A program made the position numbers and the translations under genes. The notes below the pieces were generated by a model. The model ran no database searches. It was not told where the DNA came from and worked only from the letters and a program-made list of their open reading frames with translations. A DNA stretch of 64,000 nt from Erwinia aphidicola (lineage in GTDB: Bacteria > Pseudomonadota > Gammaproteobacteria > Enterobacterales > Enterobacteriaceae), in assembly GCF_014773485.1 (NCBI RefSeq), contig NZ_JACXBP010000005.1, forward strand, positions 62,001 to 126,000, written 5' to 3'. This document shows, piece after piece, positions 8,875-18,768 of the stretch. Each line of letters opens with the position of its first letter. Position 1 is the stretch's first letter.

Positions 8875-9120
8875 TCAGCCCCCGGTGACCGGCGGGAAGA
8901 AGGCGACTTCATCCCCGGCGCGCAGCGGATGCGCCATCGGCACCAGCGTCTGATTAACCGCCGCCAGCAGCTTGCCGGACTCCAGCGCCAGCGCCCAGCG
9001 ATCGCCCTTCTGCGCCAGCTCGCTGCGCAGGGCTTCTACGCTGGTAAATTCGGCGGGCAGTTCAAGGCTGGCGGTGCCAACCAGCTCGCGCACCTGGGCA
9101 AAAAACAGCACGTTAATCAT
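8875..9120 (-). CDS. moaD: Molybdopterin synthase sulfur carrier subunit
   Basis: MoaD is an 81-residue ubiquitin-like protein. Its C-terminal Gly-Gly (PPVTGG) is thiocarboxylated and supplies sulfur to MoaE. The length and terminus are exactly those of the family. Its start overlaps the moaC stop by eight bases, and it ends one base before moaE. Confidence 0.96.
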   Translation of the reverse strand: MINVLFFAQVRELVGTASLELPAEFTSVEALRSELAQKGDRWALALESGKLLAAVNQTLVPMAHPLRAGDEVAFFPPVTGG

Positions 9121-9598
9121 GGCTCACCGCCTGAAAATCACCGGATTTCCCACCGCTCTTACTCAGCAGGCGGCACTGTTCGATGGTGATATCTTTCTGC
9201 ACCGCCTTGCACATGTCGTAGATGGTCAGCGCGGCAACGGAGGCCGCGGTCAGTGCTTCCATCTCCACGCCGGTTTTCCCGGTCAGGCGGCACAGCGACT
9301 CGATGCGCACGCGGTTGTGCTGCGGCTGGGCTTCCAGCGACACTTCCACCTTGCTCAGCAGCAGCGGGTGGCAGAGCGGGATCAGCTCCCAGGTGCGTTT
9401 TGCCGCCTGGATGCCGGCAATGCGCGCCGTGGCAAAGACGTCACCCTTATGGTGGCTGCCGTCGATAATCATCTGCAGCGTCTCCGGGTGCATCACCACG
9501 AACGCTTCTGCCCGCGCTTCACGCACGGTTTCCTGTTTGGTGGAAACGTCCACCATATGCGCCTCACCGGCGGCATTAATATGAGTTAACTGAGACAT
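9113..9598 (-). CDS. moaC: Cyclic pyranopterin monophosphate synthase
   Basis: MoaC converts the product of MoaA (3',8-cyclo-7,8-dihydro-GTP) to cyclic pyranopterin monophosphate. The 161-residue length is typical. Conserved motifs include [27 protein letters not shown] and the final KSGGKSG. The gene starts directly after the moaB stop (9599) and overlaps moaD. Confidence 0.97.
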   Translation of the reverse strand: MSQLTHINAAGEAHMVDVSTKQETVREARAEAFVVMHPETLQMIIDGSHHKGDVFATARIAGIQAAKRTWELIPLCHPLLLSKVEVSLEAQPQHNRVRIESLCRLTGKTGVEMEALTAASVAALTIYDMCKAVQKDITIEQCRLLSKSGGKSGDFQAVSHD

Positions 9599-10114
9599 TT
9601 ACGGCTTCTTCACATGTGAAACAAAATTACACGGGCGAGTTCGGGCATCCAGCTGTGGCTGAATAATGCGCTCCCACGCCAGCTGACAGGCGCTGGTGGA
9701 ACCGGGCACGGCGAGGATCAGCGTCTGATTGGCGACGCCAGCCACCGCGCGCGACTGAATGGTGGAGGTGCCAATATCCTCCCAGGAGATCATGCGGAAC
9801 AGCTCGCCAAATCCTTCCACTTCACGATCGAACAGCGGCAGCAGCGCTTCCGGGGTGCTGTTTTTCTCATTAAAACCGGTACCGCCGTTGATCAGCACCA
9901 CCTGCACATCCCTGCTGGCGATCCAGCTGGAGACCACGGCGCGAATACGGTAGCGGTTATCGGGCACGATGGCATGGTCGAGCACCTGATGCCCGGCCTC
10001 GATCGCGGCCTCCCGCAGATAGCTGCCGGAGCTGTCGCTCTCCGCCGTATGGCGGTCGGAGACGGTCAGCACCGCCACGTTAAGGGGGGTAAAATCCGTC
10101 GAAGTTTTACTCAT
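9599..10114 (-). CDS. moaB: Molybdopterin adenylyltransferase-like protein MoaB
   Basis: MoaB is a MogA/MoeA-fold protein. In E. coli it is conserved in the operon but dispensable, with MogA doing the adenylylation. The 171 residues beginning MSKTSTDF match the family; an in-frame TTG two codons upstream is less likely. The nucleotide-binding motifs are LINGGTGFNEKNSTPEAL and LAVPGSTSA. Confidence 0.96.
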   Translation of the reverse strand: MSKTSTDFTPLNVAVLTVSDRHTAESDSSGSYLREAAIEAGHQVLDHAIVPDNRYRIRAVVSSWIASRDVQVVLINGGTGFNEKNSTPEALLPLFDREVEGFGELFRMISWEDIGTSTIQSRAVAGVANQTLILAVPGSTSACQLAWERIIQPQLDARTRPCNFVSHVKKP

Positions 10115-10129
10115 AATCAAGTCCTTAGC

Positions 10130-11116
10130 TTAACCGCCGATAAATGAGAGATTCTGCGTGATGCCGGTATTGCCCTGGTGCAGGAAGTGGGTTTGCTTTT
10201 TGCTGGTCAGACTGCTGGCGATACGCGCCTGCAGTTCCGCCTGCTGGCTGTCATCCGCCAGCAGATCTCTGAGCGGTACGCCGCTCTCACCAAACAGGCA
10301 GAGATGCAGATTGCCAATCGCCGATACGCGCAGGCGGTTACAGCTGGCGCAGAAGTCCTTTTCATACGGCATAATCAGGCCAATTTCACCCTGATAGTCG
10401 GCATGCCGGAATACCTGCGCCGGGCCGTCACTGCGCGCGCGCGCCTGACGCACCCAGCCCTGCTGCAGCAGCTGGTCGCGGATCACTTCGCCAGAAACGT
10501 GATGTTTGCGGAACAGCGCCCCGCCGTCACCGGTTTCCATCAGCTCAATAAAACGCAGCTGGATCGGGCGCGTGCGCACCCAGGCAAGAAAGGTATCCAG
10601 GCTGTGGTGATTCACGTCGCGCATCAGCACGGTATTGACCTTCACCTTGCTGAACCCGGCGTCAAAAGCGGCATCGATACCGCGCATCACCTGATGAAAT
10701 TTGTCCTGGCCGGTAATGGCGTGGAACTGGCGCGCATCAAGGCTGTCGATACTGACGTTGAGTGCGGTCAGCCCGGCAGCCCGCCACTCGGCAACATCGC
10801 GCTGCAGGCGATAGCCGTTAGTGGTCACCGCCAGCTGGCGAATAGAGGGGTTGTCGCGCACCGCCGCAATGATGTCCGTAAAGTCACGGCGCATTGAAGG
10901 CTCGCCGCCGGTCAGGCGCACTTTTTCGGTGCCCGCAGCGGCGAACGCCCGCGTGACGCGACGGATTTCATCCAGCGACAGGAAGCTTTTGTTCTGAATA
11001 CCCTGTGGTTTATACCCGTCAGGCAGACAGTATGTGCAACGGAAGTTGCATACATCGGTGATCGACAGACGCAGGTAATAGAACCTGCGGTCGAAACTAT
11101 CAGCAAATTGTGGCAC
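10130..11116 (-). CDS. moaA: GTP 3',8-cyclase (radical SAM)
   Basis: MoaA starts molybdenum cofactor synthesis by rearranging GTP, using two 4Fe-4S clusters. The radical-SAM motif CNFRCTYC gives Cys23, Cys27 and Cys30. The second cluster cysteines lie in [19 protein letters not shown], and the C-terminal Gly-Gly tail (FIGG) needed for activity is intact. The start codon is GTG, preceded by GGAAAGG. It is the first gene of moaABCDE, with a long leader carrying a riboswitch and a ModE box upstream. Confidence 0.97.
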   Translation of the reverse strand: MPQFADSFDRRFYYLRLSITDVCNFRCTYCLPDGYKPQGIQNKSFLSLDEIRRVTRAFAAAGTEKVRLTGGEPSMRRDFTDIIAAVRDNPSIRQLAVTTNGYRLQRDVAEWRAAGLTALNVSIDSLDARQFHAITGQDKFHQVMRGIDAAFDAGFSKVKVNTVLMRDVNHHSLDTFLAWVRTRPIQLRFIELMETGDGGALFRKHHVSGEVIRDQLLQQGWVRQARARSDGPAQVFRHADYQGEIGLIMPYEKDFCASCNRLRVSAIGNLHLCLFGESGVPLRDLLADDSQQAELQARIASSLTSKKQTHFLHQGNTGITQNLSFIGG

Positions 11117-11135
11117 CAGAACACCTTTCCAAAGA

Positions 11136-11235
11136 GGGGAGATGCAGTCATTTCTTTCTGCACCCTGGCAACTCGGGGTTGCGGCCAGGAGACCGTATCC
11201 AGCAGGACTTAGGTATCAGGGCTTAAGTGTGATTT
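11136..11235 (-). promoter_or_regulatory. Molybdenum cofactor (Moco) riboswitch in the moaA leader
   Basis: The leader of moaA folds into nested hairpins. One is the perfect stem TGCAG/CTGCA around AAAGAAATGA near 11145-11164. Next to it is CCTGGCCGCAAC paired with GTTGCCAGG near 11164-11194. A TCTCCCC run then precedes the ribosome-binding site. Enterobacterial moaA leaders carry the Moco RNA motif, which represses translation when cofactor is abundant. The position and hairpin layout agree, but the boundaries are approximate and no covariance model was run. Confidence 0.72.
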
Positions 11236-11303
11236 ACCGGACATCGGTAAACCATGGTTTAAAAATTTTAGCGCTTCTGACTGCGCGATACCAGAACAGA
11301 GTT

Positions 11304-11328
11304 TCGCTATATACTTTGAGATATAACG
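11304..11328 (-). promoter_or_regulatory. ModE-binding site upstream of moaA
   Basis: The plus strand reads TCGCTATATA, CTTTGAG, ATATAACG. These are the two arms of the molybdate-responsive ModE palindrome (CGCTATATA-N-TATATAACG type). The same pattern occurs at modA (28490-28515). In E. coli, ModE-molybdate activates moaA, so this site likely sets molybdate-dependent transcription ahead of the riboswitch. Confidence 0.82.
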
Positions 11329-11406
11329 TTTTTTCCCGGCATTTTAACACCCGTTTAGCGTAAAATAGCTTTTATCAACGTTTCAACCATGATGATGACA
11401 ATAACT

Positions 11407-12315
11407 ATGCGCAATCGCACTTTAGCTGACCTCGACCGCGTGGTGGCATTAGGCGGCGGGCACGGCCTGGGTCGTGTGATGTCCGCACTTTCTCCGCTGG
11501 GTTCCCGCCTTACCGGCATTGTGACCACCACGGATAATGGCGGCTCCACCGGGCGCATTCGCCGCTCGGAAGGCGGTATTGCCTGGGGTGATATGCGCAA
11601 CTGCCTTAACCAGCTGATCGCCGAGCCGAGCGTGGCCTCGGCAATGTTTGAGTATCGCTTTGCCGGTAACGGCGAGCTGGCCGGCCATAATCTCGGCAAC
11701 CTGATGCTGAAGGCGCTCGATCATCTCAGCGTGCGCCCGTTTGAGGCGATAAACCTGATCCGCAATCTGCTGAAGGTGGATGCGTTTCTTATCCCGATGT
11801 CAGAGCAGCCCGTCGACCTGGTGGCGCTGGATAGCGAGGGTCACCTGGTATACGGCGAGACTGAAATTGACCAGCTGACCCAGCCGCCGCAGGAGTTAAT
11901 GCTCTCCCCTGCCGTCAGCGCCACGCGTGAAGCGGTAGAAGCGATTGGTGAAGCCGACCTGATCCTGATTGGCCCCGGCAGTTTCTATACCAGCCTGATG
12001 CCGGTGCTGCTGCTGCCGGAAATCGCCCAGGCGCTGCGCCGTACCCCGGCGACGATGGTGTTTATTGGCAATCTCGGCAAAGAGCTCAGCCCGGCAGCGG
12101 CACAGCTGACGGTGGTGGATAAGCTGGCGATGATGGAGAAGGCGATCGGTAAACGGGTGATTGATGCGCTGGTGCTCGGGCCGAAGGTTGACAGCAGCCA
12201 TCTGAGCGACCGCATGGTGATTCAGGAGCCGCTGGAGGCCGGAGATATTCCCTATCGCCACGACCGCCAGCTGCTGCGCCTGGCGCTGGAGCACGCGGTG
12301 CAGGCGATGGTGTGA
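11407..12315 (+). CDS. ybhK: YvcK/YbhK family (CofD-like) protein
   Basis: This 302-residue protein (from MRNRTLAD) belongs to the gluconeogenesis factor YvcK family, related to CofD. In Bacillus, YvcK binds UDP-sugars and is needed for growth on gluconeogenic carbon sources; the enterobacterial role is unclear. Motifs include [24 protein letters not shown] and [11 protein letters not shown]. Three upstream in-frame ATGs (from 11389) exist; the start was chosen by family length. None has a strong ribosome-binding site. It is divergent from moaA. Confidence 0.93.
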   Translation: MRNRTLADLDRVVALGGGHGLGRVMSALSPLGSRLTGIVTTTDNGGSTGRIRRSEGGIAWGDMRNCLNQLIAEPSVASAMFEYRFAGNGELAGHNLGNLMLKALDHLSVRPFEAINLIRNLLKVDAFLIPMSEQPVDLVALDSEGHLVYGETEIDQLTQPPQELMLSPAVSATREAVEAIGEADLILIGPGSFYTSLMPVLLLPEIAQALRRTPATMVFIGNLGKELSPAAAQLTVVDKLAMMEKAIGKRVIDALVLGPKVDSSHLSDRMVIQEPLEAGDIPYRHDRQLLRLALEHAVQAMV

Positions 12316-12335
12316 AAATGCGCCCGATTTGAACC

Positions 12336-12418
12336 GTAGGGGCCGATCATTTTTTTCGATCGGCCCGCGATCTATCCTTTACCGCGCGGGGGGACCGGAA
12401 AAGAAGGTCCCCCCCTAC
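12336..12418. repeat. Two REP-like palindromes
   Basis: The first is GTAG followed by GGGCCGATC/GATCGGCCC with a T-rich loop (12336-12366), identical in its stem to the 49-bp array units. The second has GGGGGGACC pairing with GGTCCCCCC across GGAAAAGAA (12388-12413), followed by CTACA. They sit between the convergent ybhK and uvrB genes in opposite orientations, a BIME-like arrangement. Confidence 0.9.
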
Positions 12419-12439
12419 AAAAACCCTGCGGCCAAATAA

Positions 12440-14464
12440 TTACGATGCGGCGATAAACAGCTCGCGCACCTGGTGCAGCTGGTCACGCACCTGGGCGGCC
12501 TCTTCAAACTCCAGATTCTGCGCGTGCTGCTGCATCTGCGCTTCCAGCTGGTGAATGCGCTTCTGCAGCCCGGCTGGCGACAGATCGACATAGGTCGCAT
12601 CGTCTTCCACCAGGCTCTTACCTTTCATATTGCGCGGCTTAGCTTTGTTCTTCGCCAGCCCCTGGCCCAGCTCAAGAATATCGGCAATTTTCTTGTTCAG
12701 CCCCTGCGGTACAATGCCGTTCTCCTTGTTGTACTGCTCCTGTTTCTCGCGGCGACGCTCGGTTTCGCCTATAGCGCGCTCCATCGACGGGGTGATCTTA
12801 TCACCGTAGAGAATCGCTTTACCGTTGAGGTTACGTGCGGCGCGGCCAATGGTCTGGATCAGCGAGCGTTCGGAGCGCAGGAAGCCCTCTTTATCGGCAT
12901 CGAGGATTGCCACCAGCGACACTTCCGGCATATCCAGGCCCTCTCGCAGCAGGTTAATCCCCACCAGCACGTCAAATTTACCGAGGCGCAAATCGCGAAT
13001 GATCTCGACACGCTCAACGGTATCAATATCCGAGTGCAGATAGCGCACGCGCTCGCCGTGCTCCGTCAGGTATTCGGTTAAATCTTCCGCCATGCGTTTG
13101 GTCAGCACCGTGACCAGCACGCGCTCGTTAATCTGCACGCGCTTGCGGATCTCCGACAGCAGGTCATCCACCTGGGTACCCACCGGGCGCACTTCGACAA
13201 TCGGGTCGAGCAGGCCGGTTGGGCGCACCACCTGGTCAATCACATCACCGCCGGATTTCTCCAGCTCATAATTGCCCGGCGTAGCGGAGACGTAAATAGT
13301 CTGCGGCGCCAGCGCCTCAAACTCTTCAAACTTCATCGGGCGGTTGTCCAGCGCCGACGGCAGGCGGAAGCCATACTCGACCAGCGTCTCTTTGCGCGAG
13401 CGGTCGCCTTTGTACATCCCGCCAATCTGCGGAATCGTGACGTGGGATTCGTCAATCACCAGCAGACCATCGGCAGGCAGGTAGTCAAACAGCGTGGGCG
13501 GCGCTTCGCCTGGACCGCGCCCGGAGAGGTAGCGCGAGTAGTTTTCGATACCGGAGCAGTAGCCCAGCTCGTTCATCATTTCGAGGTCAAACTGGGTGCG
13601 CTGGCTGATGCGCTGCTCTTCCAGCAGCTTGTTGTTTTCCAGCAGCACCTTTTTGCGCTCCGCCAGTTCAACTTTAATCTCTTCCATCGCCTGCACAATG
13701 CGCTCACGCGGCGTGACGTAGTGCGTTTTCGGGTAGATGGTATAGCGCGGGATCACCGACTCAATCTGACCGGTCAGCGGGTCGAAAATTGAGAGCCGCT
13801 CGACCTCTTCATCAAACAGCTCCACGCGCAGCGCGTAGTCGTCCGACTCTGCCGGGAAGATGTCTATCACCTCTCCGCGCACGCGGAATGTTCCGCGCTG
13901 GAATGCCTGGTCGTTACGCGTGTACTGCAGCTCCGCCAGGCGGCGCAGGATGGCGCGCTGGTCAATCACCATACCACGCGTCAGGTGCAGCATCATTTTG
14001 AGGTAGAGGTCAGGGTCGCCAAGGCCGTAAATCGCAGAAACGGAGGAGACCACGATAACGTCGCGCCGCTCCAGCAGGGCTTTAGTGGCGGAAAGACGCA
14101 TCTGCTCGATATGTTCGTTAACCGAGGCATCTTTCTCAATAAAGGTGTCGGAGCTGGGCACATAGGCTTCCGGCTGGTAGTAGTCGTAATACGAGACAAA
14201 GTATTCCACGGCGTTATCAGGGAAAAACTCTTTCATCTCGCCGTACAGCTGCGCCGCCAGCGTCTTGTTAGGGGCCAGCACCATGGTCGGGCGGTTCAGG
14301 TCGGCAATCACGTTGGCGACGGTGAAGGTTTTACCGGATCCGGTCACGCCCAGCAGCGTCTGATGGGCAAGACCATCTTCCAGCCCCTCTTCAAGGCGTC
14401 GAATCGCCTCAGGCTGATCGCCAGATGGTTTGAAATCGGAGTTGAGTTTAAAGACTTTGCTCAT
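12440..14464 (-). CDS. uvrB: Excinuclease ABC subunit B
   Basis: UvrB verifies DNA damage and recruits UvrC in nucleotide excision repair. The 674-residue protein has the Walker A motif GVTGSGKT, the beta-hairpin stretch [10 protein letters not shown] that clamps DNA, the helicase motif DESH, motif [11 protein letters not shown], and the C-terminal UvrC-interaction helix pair (residues about 630-668). A LexA box and DnaA boxes lie upstream, consistent with SOS control. Confidence 0.98.
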   Translation of the reverse strand: MSKVFKLNSDFKPSGDQPEAIRRLEEGLEDGLAHQTLLGVTGSGKTFTVANVIADLNRPTMVLAPNKTLAAQLYGEMKEFFPDNAVEYFVSYYDYYQPEAYVPSSDTFIEKDASVNEHIEQMRLSATKALLERRDVIVVSSVSAIYGLGDPDLYLKMMLHLTRGMVIDQRAILRRLAELQYTRNDQAFQRGTFRVRGEVIDIFPAESDDYALRVELFDEEVERLSIFDPLTGQIESVIPRYTIYPKTHYVTPRERIVQAMEEIKVELAERKKVLLENNKLLEEQRISQRTQFDLEMMNELGYCSGIENYSRYLSGRGPGEAPPTLFDYLPADGLLVIDESHVTIPQIGGMYKGDRSRKETLVEYGFRLPSALDNRPMKFEEFEALAPQTIYVSATPGNYELEKSGGDVIDQVVRPTGLLDPIVEVRPVGTQVDDLLSEIRKRVQINERVLVTVLTKRMAEDLTEYLTEHGERVRYLHSDIDTVERVEIIRDLRLGKFDVLVGINLLREGLDMPEVSLVAILDADKEGFLRSERSLIQTIGRAARNLNGKAILYGDKITPSMERAIGETERRREKQEQYNKENGIVPQGLNKKIADILELGQGLAKNKAKPRNMKGKSLVEDDATYVDLSPAGLQKRIHQLEAQMQQHAQNLEFEEAAQVRDQLHQVRELFIAAS

Positions 14465-14544
14465 TGAAGGGCTACCTGAAAAATGAAGTGCGCGAACCGG
14501 ACTGTAATTCTACTCTGCCCTGACGATTTTGCCAGCAAAAAAGA

Positions 14545-14560
14545 CTGGATAAAATTACAG
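14545..14560 (-). promoter_or_regulatory. LexA (SOS) box upstream of uvrB
   Basis: On the coding strand the site reads CTGTAATTTTATCCAG, matching CTGT-N8-ACAG with one mismatch. It closely resembles the remembered E. coli uvrB operator, which also ends ATCCAG. It lies 81-96 bases ahead of the uvrB start codon. Confidence 0.87.
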
Positions 14561-14645
14561 TTATTTTGCATGATGCATCAGAAGAGAGCCCGTCTGCACT
14601 TTTGCCGTCCGTTGCGCAAACGAATGCGCAAAACAGGCGTCGAGG

Positions 14646-14912
14646 TTATCCCCAAATGCTTTACGCTTTTAACATTTGTCAATAGCCTGCTGACAAATCT
14701 GACCCGGCGCTTATCAGGAATATTCCAGTGGCTTGATTTTAATTAACTAATTGATTTTAATCATTTATATAAAGAAGCCGAGTTTCGCACCAACCCGTGC
14801 GCAAGCCGCGTCCGCTCTCGCCTTGCGCGGGTTTTCACACTCTAATGCACAAGGTTATCCACAGGAATGGTGGATAACTGTTTTCAGCGCTTGAGGCGTC
14901 TGATGTGTATAA
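14646..14912. promoter_or_regulatory. Cluster of DnaA boxes upstream of uvrB
   Basis: TTATCCACA on the plus strand at 14855-14863 faces TTATCCACC on the minus strand at 14869-14877, five bases apart. A perfect minus-strand TTATACACA follows at 14904-14912, and a weaker TTATCCCCA lies at 14646-14654. DnaA binding upstream of uvrB has been reported in E. coli. Three close boxes within 58 bases suggest real DnaA binding. Confidence 0.75.
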
Positions 14913-15397
14913 ATCGTCCCCACGCTGCGATCGACCCGCCAAATATTTTTTTTTGCTTTATTTTTACCCCCGCCAGCGGGGATTTCGCCAGGCATTGGCC
15001 ATGTTATGCACCGCGCATTCAATCAGCCGGGCACGTTTTATTCTCCCCGCCTGACTCTCACTGCCATTTCGCGTGGCAGCTGCACCATAAATGATTAACC
15101 CGCGGCACTGGTCCGGTGCAGCACGCTGCTTACTGCAGGAAATTGTTTAGCCGCGCTGACCAATAACTGCGGATGAATGTTATCAGTTTGTCTCTTTTTT
15201 TACTTTTTTCCGCCGTTCAACACCTCTGGCCCACTAATTGCAAGTACTCACTGGTTAGTCCATACCGCCTCACGCTTGCAGCTTGCATAACACCAGAGCG
15301 AGGAGCACAAAACCGCGGGTACTTCATAGCGAGATACCGGACTGTTTGCCAGACGACAAAGAGCGGGAGCAATACAGGTGCGATCGAAAACTGTCTG
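14913..15397. other. Intergenic region upstream of the UrtE-like gene
   Basis: It contains a T-rich run (about 14942-14965), a small CCCCGCCAGCGGGG hairpin near 14968-14982 and probably the promoter of the gene at 15411. The short open frames here have no family resemblance or ribosome-binding sites. No remnants of other urea-transporter genes were recognised. Confidence 0.5.
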
Positions 15398-15410
15398 AAG
15401 GAGAGTGCAG

Positions 15411-16127
15411 ATGCTCAGCTTACGTTCTATTAATCAATTTTATGGGCAGAACCACATATTGTGGGATGTTGATCTCGATCTGCCACCTGGCACCTGTACC
15501 GGCATCCTCGGACAGCCCGGCATGGGAAAAACCACGCTGGTCAACTGCATCATGGGGCATTTGCCGATTAACAGCGGCTCGATGATCTGGCAGGAAGATA
15601 ACGGCCCACCGCAGGACCTGCTGCTGCAGCCGGTGGAAAAACGCGCCTCGCTGGGGATAGGCTATGTTCCGCAGGGGCGACACATCTTTTCGCAGATGAG
15701 TATTGAAGAGAACCTGCAAATCGCCCTGCTGGCCGGTGCCGGTATGGAACGCCACCGGGCTATCCCTCAGATGGTGTATGACCTGTTCCCGGCGCTCTAT
15801 TCGCTGCGTCATCAGCGCAGCGGCGAGCTGCCTATCGACCAGCAGCAGCAGCTGGCGCTGGCGCGTGCGCTGGTACTGCAGCCGAAGCTGCTGATTCTGG
15901 ATGAGCCGACCGAAGGCATGTCGCCCTGGCTGGAAGAGGAGATGGGCAACCTGATCCATCGCCTGAACCATGATTTCGGGATGACCATTTTGCTGCTGGA
16001 GCAGCGCCTGTCGTTTATTCGCCGCGTGGCTGACTACTTCCTGCTGCTGCACCGCGGGCGCAACGTGGCGCACGGCACGGTGGCACAGCTGGATGAGAGC
16101 ATGGTGAATACCTGGCTGACGGTGTGA
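15411..16127 (+). CDS. Orphan UrtE-like ABC transporter ATP-binding protein, degenerate signature
   Basis: The 238 residues resemble UrtE/LivF-type ATPases of urea and branched-chain amino-acid importers. Walker A is GQPGMGKTT, the Q-loop region reads GYVPQGRHIFSQMSIEENL, and Walker B is LLILDEPTEGMSP. The ABC signature, normally LSGGQQQQLA, reads LPIDQQQQLALARAL, so the Ser-Gly-Gly core is lost. Start ATG 15411 has AAGGAG seven bases upstream. No permease or binding-protein gene is nearby. The signature change casts doubt on normal ATPase dimer function; it may be a repurposed or decaying protein. Confidence 0.85.
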   Translation: MLSLRSINQFYGQNHILWDVDLDLPPGTCTGILGQPGMGKTTLVNCIMGHLPINSGSMIWQEDNGPPQDLLLQPVEKRASLGIGYVPQGRHIFSQMSIEENLQIALLAGAGMERHRAIPQMVYDLFPALYSLRHQRSGELPIDQQQQLALARALVLQPKLLILDEPTEGMSPWLEEEMGNLIHRLNHDFGMTILLLEQRLSFIRRVADYFLLLHRGRNVAHGTVAQLDESMVNTWLTV

Positions 16128-16153
16128 GGTTTGCGGGGCGGTGTGAAGTTTGC

Positions 16154-16208
16154 GGGACGGGCATGCCCGTCCCCTACGATGTGCGTAGGGGGCAGGCATG
16201 CCTGACCC
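16154..16208. repeat. Pair of GGCATGCC-centred palindromes with GTAG/CTAC feet
   Basis: GGGACGGGCATGCCCGTCCC (16154-16173) is a perfect 20-bp palindrome followed by CTAC. Facing it is GTAG followed by GGGGCAGGCATGCCTGACCC (to 16208). This is the second class of palindrome in the window, with no A/T loop and the centre GGCATGCC; it recurs at 23750-23879. The pair lies between the convergent UrtE-like gene and bioD. Confidence 0.88.
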
Positions 16209-16210
16209 GT

Positions 16211-16882
16211 TTACGGCAAGGTAATAAACCGCCCCACCTCATCAAACCCCTCTCCACCCGGCAGGTGCGGGATCTCGCCCAGCAGCGGTGCCGGGATCGT
16301 GCGGGTTAACGTCGCCATATACTCCTGGTGACGTTTACCCGCAGGCAGCACGCCGTTGGCAATCCAACCCGCCAGCTGCAGCCCGCTGGCCTGAATCGCC
16401 TGCGCGGTGAGTAAGGCGTGATTAATACAGCCCAGCTTAACGCCCACCACCAGAATCACCGGCAGCTGCTCCTGCACCACCCAGTCGGCAAAGGTCAGAC
16501 TTTCCGACAGCGGCGTGAACCAGCCACCGGCCCCTTCGGTCAGCACCCAGTCAGCCTGTTGTGCAACCGTCTCCAACCCGGCAGAGAGCTGGCGGGCGCT
16601 GATCGGGCGCTGCTCTTCGGCGCTGACAATATGCGGCGAGGTCGGCTCGATAAACGCCAGCGGGTTGACCTGCTGATACGGCAGCCAGACGCTGGCAGTG
16701 CGCTGCAGCGCCAGCGCATCACTGTTGCGCACGCCCTCAGGCGTCACCTCACAGCCGGAGGCCACCGGCTTGTAGCCTGCACAGCGCCATCCCGCAGCTT
16801 TCGCCGCCTGCAACAGTGCACAGCTGGCCACTGTCTTCCCCACTTCCGTATCCGTTCCGGTGACAAACCAGCGCTTACTCAC
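16211..16882 (-). CDS. bioD: Dethiobiotin synthetase
   Basis: BioD carboxylates 7,8-diaminopelargonic acid to dethiobiotin using ATP and CO2. The P-loop GTDTEVGKT is near the N-terminus, with the conserved EGAGGWFTPL and PVILVVGVKLGCINHALLTA. The GTG start at 16882 gives MSKRWFVTG as in E. coli (223 residues); a TTG two codons earlier is possible. It overlaps the end of bioC and is the last gene of bioBFCD. Confidence 0.96.
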   Translation of the reverse strand: MSKRWFVTGTDTEVGKTVASCALLQAAKAAGWRCAGYKPVASGCEVTPEGVRNSDALALQRTASVWLPYQQVNPLAFIEPTSPHIVSAEEQRPISARQLSAGLETVAQQADWVLTEGAGGWFTPLSESLTFADWVVQEQLPVILVVGVKLGCINHALLTAQAIQASGLQLAGWIANGVLPAGKRHQEYMATLTRTIPAPLLGEIPHLPGGEGFDEVGRFITLP

Positions 16883-17633
16883 ACTCAATCACTCCTGATA
16901 CCAGTTGATAACTCAGCAGGCAGCCGCGTTCATCGCGCGGCCAGACCTGCTCCAGCCGCTGCAGCGCGCCACGGCTCAACGCCAGCGCATCGCGCCCCTG
17001 ATGCAGATGGGTGGCGCCGATGCCCTTCAGGGAACGCAGCGCGCTGAGCACGTCCGCAAACGCCAGCGTCAGGGGATAGCACTCAAGCGACAGCCGCATG
17101 CCGCTTGCCGCCTCTGCAATCATCTCTGGCGTGGCAAAGCGGTTGACCGGCGCACAGCGTCCCAGGTGCTGCCAGGCTTGCTGCACCTCACTCAGCGAGC
17201 CGGCGAGCAGCGTGGAAAACAGCACCTGCCCGCCGGGGCGCGTGACGCGCTGCAGCTCGCGCAGCGCCTGCGGCAGCGAACTGCACCACTGCACCGCCAG
17301 GTTGCTCCAGCTGCGGTCAAAGTGGTTATCGGCAAACGGCAGCGCCTCAATGTCGCCCAGCTGATAATGGTGCGCAGCCTGCGCGGCAGCGGCCTGACGC
17401 AGCATATCCGCGGAGAGATCCAGCGCGGTGACGGCATGCCCGTTTTCACGCCAGCGCTGGCTGAACCAGCCAGTGCCGCAGCCGGCATCCAGCACCTCCA
17501 GCTCCTGCCCGGGGCGCGCCAGCTGCATCAGGCGTTCTCCGCACTGGCGCTGTAGCTCCGCATGCTGGTTATAGCTGTGCGCGGCCCGGCCAAACGCCGC
17601 CGCCACCGCCTGTTTATTGACCATTTGCAGCAT
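16875..17633 (-). CDS. bioC: Malonyl-ACP O-methyltransferase
   Basis: BioC methylates malonyl-ACP so that fatty-acid synthesis can build the pimeloyl chain of biotin. The SAM-binding motif [13 protein letters not shown] lies at about residue 46, followed by LDLSADML. The start at 17633 (MLQMVNKQ) is preceded by GGAGGT inside bioF; Met at 17624 is the alternative. It overlaps bioF by 20 bases and bioD by 8. A longer upstream frame would lie within bioF and is not supported. Confidence 0.95.
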   Translation of the reverse strand: MLQMVNKQAVAAAFGRAAHSYNQHAELQRQCGERLMQLARPGQELEVLDAGCGTGWFSQRWRENGHAVTALDLSADMLRQAAAAQAAHHYQLGDIEALPFADNHFDRSWSNLAVQWCSSLPQALRELQRVTRPGGQVLFSTLLAGSLSEVQQAWQHLGRCAPVNRFATPEMIAEAASGMRLSLECYPLTLAFADVLSALRSLKGIGATHLHQGRDALALSRGALQRLEQVWPRDERGCLLSYQLVSGVIECE

Positions 17634-18768
17634 GCAGCACCTCCAGCAGGGCATCGATATCGGAATCGTGGTGCGCCGCGCTGAGGGTGATGCGCAGCCG
17701 TGAGGTGCCGGGCGGTACGGTCGGCGGGCGGATGGCACTCACCCAGCAGCCCGCCGACCGTAGCCGCTGTGCCAGCGCGAGGGCTGCCTGCTCATCGCCG
17801 ACCATCAGCGGTTGGATGGCGCTGTCCGATGCGGCCAGCTTCCAGCGCAAGCCGCTGGCGTGCTGGCGAAAATAGCCAATATTATCCTTCAGCCTTTGCC
17901 GCTGCTCATCGCCCTGCTGCACGCAGACCAGTGCCGCCTGCAACGCACAGATCTGCGCTGGCGGCATGGCAGTGCTGTAGATCAGGTGACGGGCAAACTG
18001 CAGCAGATATTCCGCGGTGGCGTCATCGCACAGCAGCGCCGCGCCGCTGACGCCAAAAGCTTTGCCAAAGGTGACGATCAGCAGCTGCGGTTTCACCCCC
18101 TGCTGCCAGCAGCTGCCGCGCCCCTGTTCGCCGCAGACGCCAATACCGTGCGCATCATCCACCAGCAGCCAGCTGTTGTGCCGCTGAGCCAGCTGCTGCA
18201 GCGCCGCCAGCGGGGCGCGGTCGCCATCCATGCTGAACAGCCCTTCGGTGACCACCAGCGTCTCGCCACTGCCCGCCGTGGCCAGCAGGGAAGCCAGCGC
18301 GGGCGGCTGATTGTGGCTAAAACGGCGCAGCGTGGCCGGGCAGAGGCTGGCGGCTTCCAGCAGCGAGGCGTGGCACAGCTTATCGGCAAAGATACGATCG
18401 TCTTTGGCCATCATCGCGGTAATCACCGCCTGGTTAGCGGCAAAGCCGGAGATAAACAGCAGCGCGCGCGAGTAGCCCAGCCACTCTGCCAGCTGCTGCT
18501 CAAACTCCGCCTGCGGGGCGCGATAGCCGGTAACGTGCGCTGAACCGCCCGCGCCCACGCCATAGCGGGCCGCGCCCTGCTGCCAGGCGGCCACAATGCG
18601 CGCATCGTGGCTCAGCCCGAGGTAGTCGTTGGCAGAGAAATTGCGGTAATCATGGCCCTCGACCCGCAGGCTGCGCGCATCGGCGTATTCGTTCACCTGC
18701 CGCTGGCGATACTGGCCGTGCAGGCGGCGGGTTTCCAGCGCCTGCTTCATTCGCTGTGACCAGGCCAT
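17614..18768 (-). CDS. bioF: 8-amino-7-oxononanoate synthase
   Basis: BioF is a PLP enzyme that condenses pimeloyl-ACP with L-alanine. The 384 residues match E. coli in length. The PLP-binding lysine lies in [15 protein letters not shown], and other motifs are [23 protein letters not shown] and VDDAHGIGV. Its ATG overlaps the bioB stop codon by one base. Confidence 0.97.
   Translation of the reverse strand: MAWSQRMKQALETRRLHGQYRQRQVNEYADARSLRVEGHDYRNFSANDYLGLSHDARIVAAWQQGAARYGVGAGGSAHVTGYRAPQAEFEQQLAEWLGYSRALLFISGFAANQAVITAMMAKDDRIFADKLCHASLLEAASLCPATLRRFSHNQPPALASLLATAGSGETLVVTEGLFSMDGDRAPLAALQQLAQRHNSWLLVDDAHGIGVCGEQGRGSCWQQGVKPQLLIVTFGKAFGVSGAALLCDDATAEYLLQFARHLIYSTAMPPAQICALQAALVCVQQGDEQRQRLKDNIGYFRQHASGLRWKLAASDSAIQPLMVGDEQAALALAQRLRSAGCWVSAIRPPTVPPGTSRLRITLSAAHHDSDIDALLEVLHAANGQ

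Noticed and set aside
15173-15433. 86-codon ORF upstream of the UrtE-like gene
   Set aside because: It overlaps the real start at 15411 in another frame and has no supporting signals.
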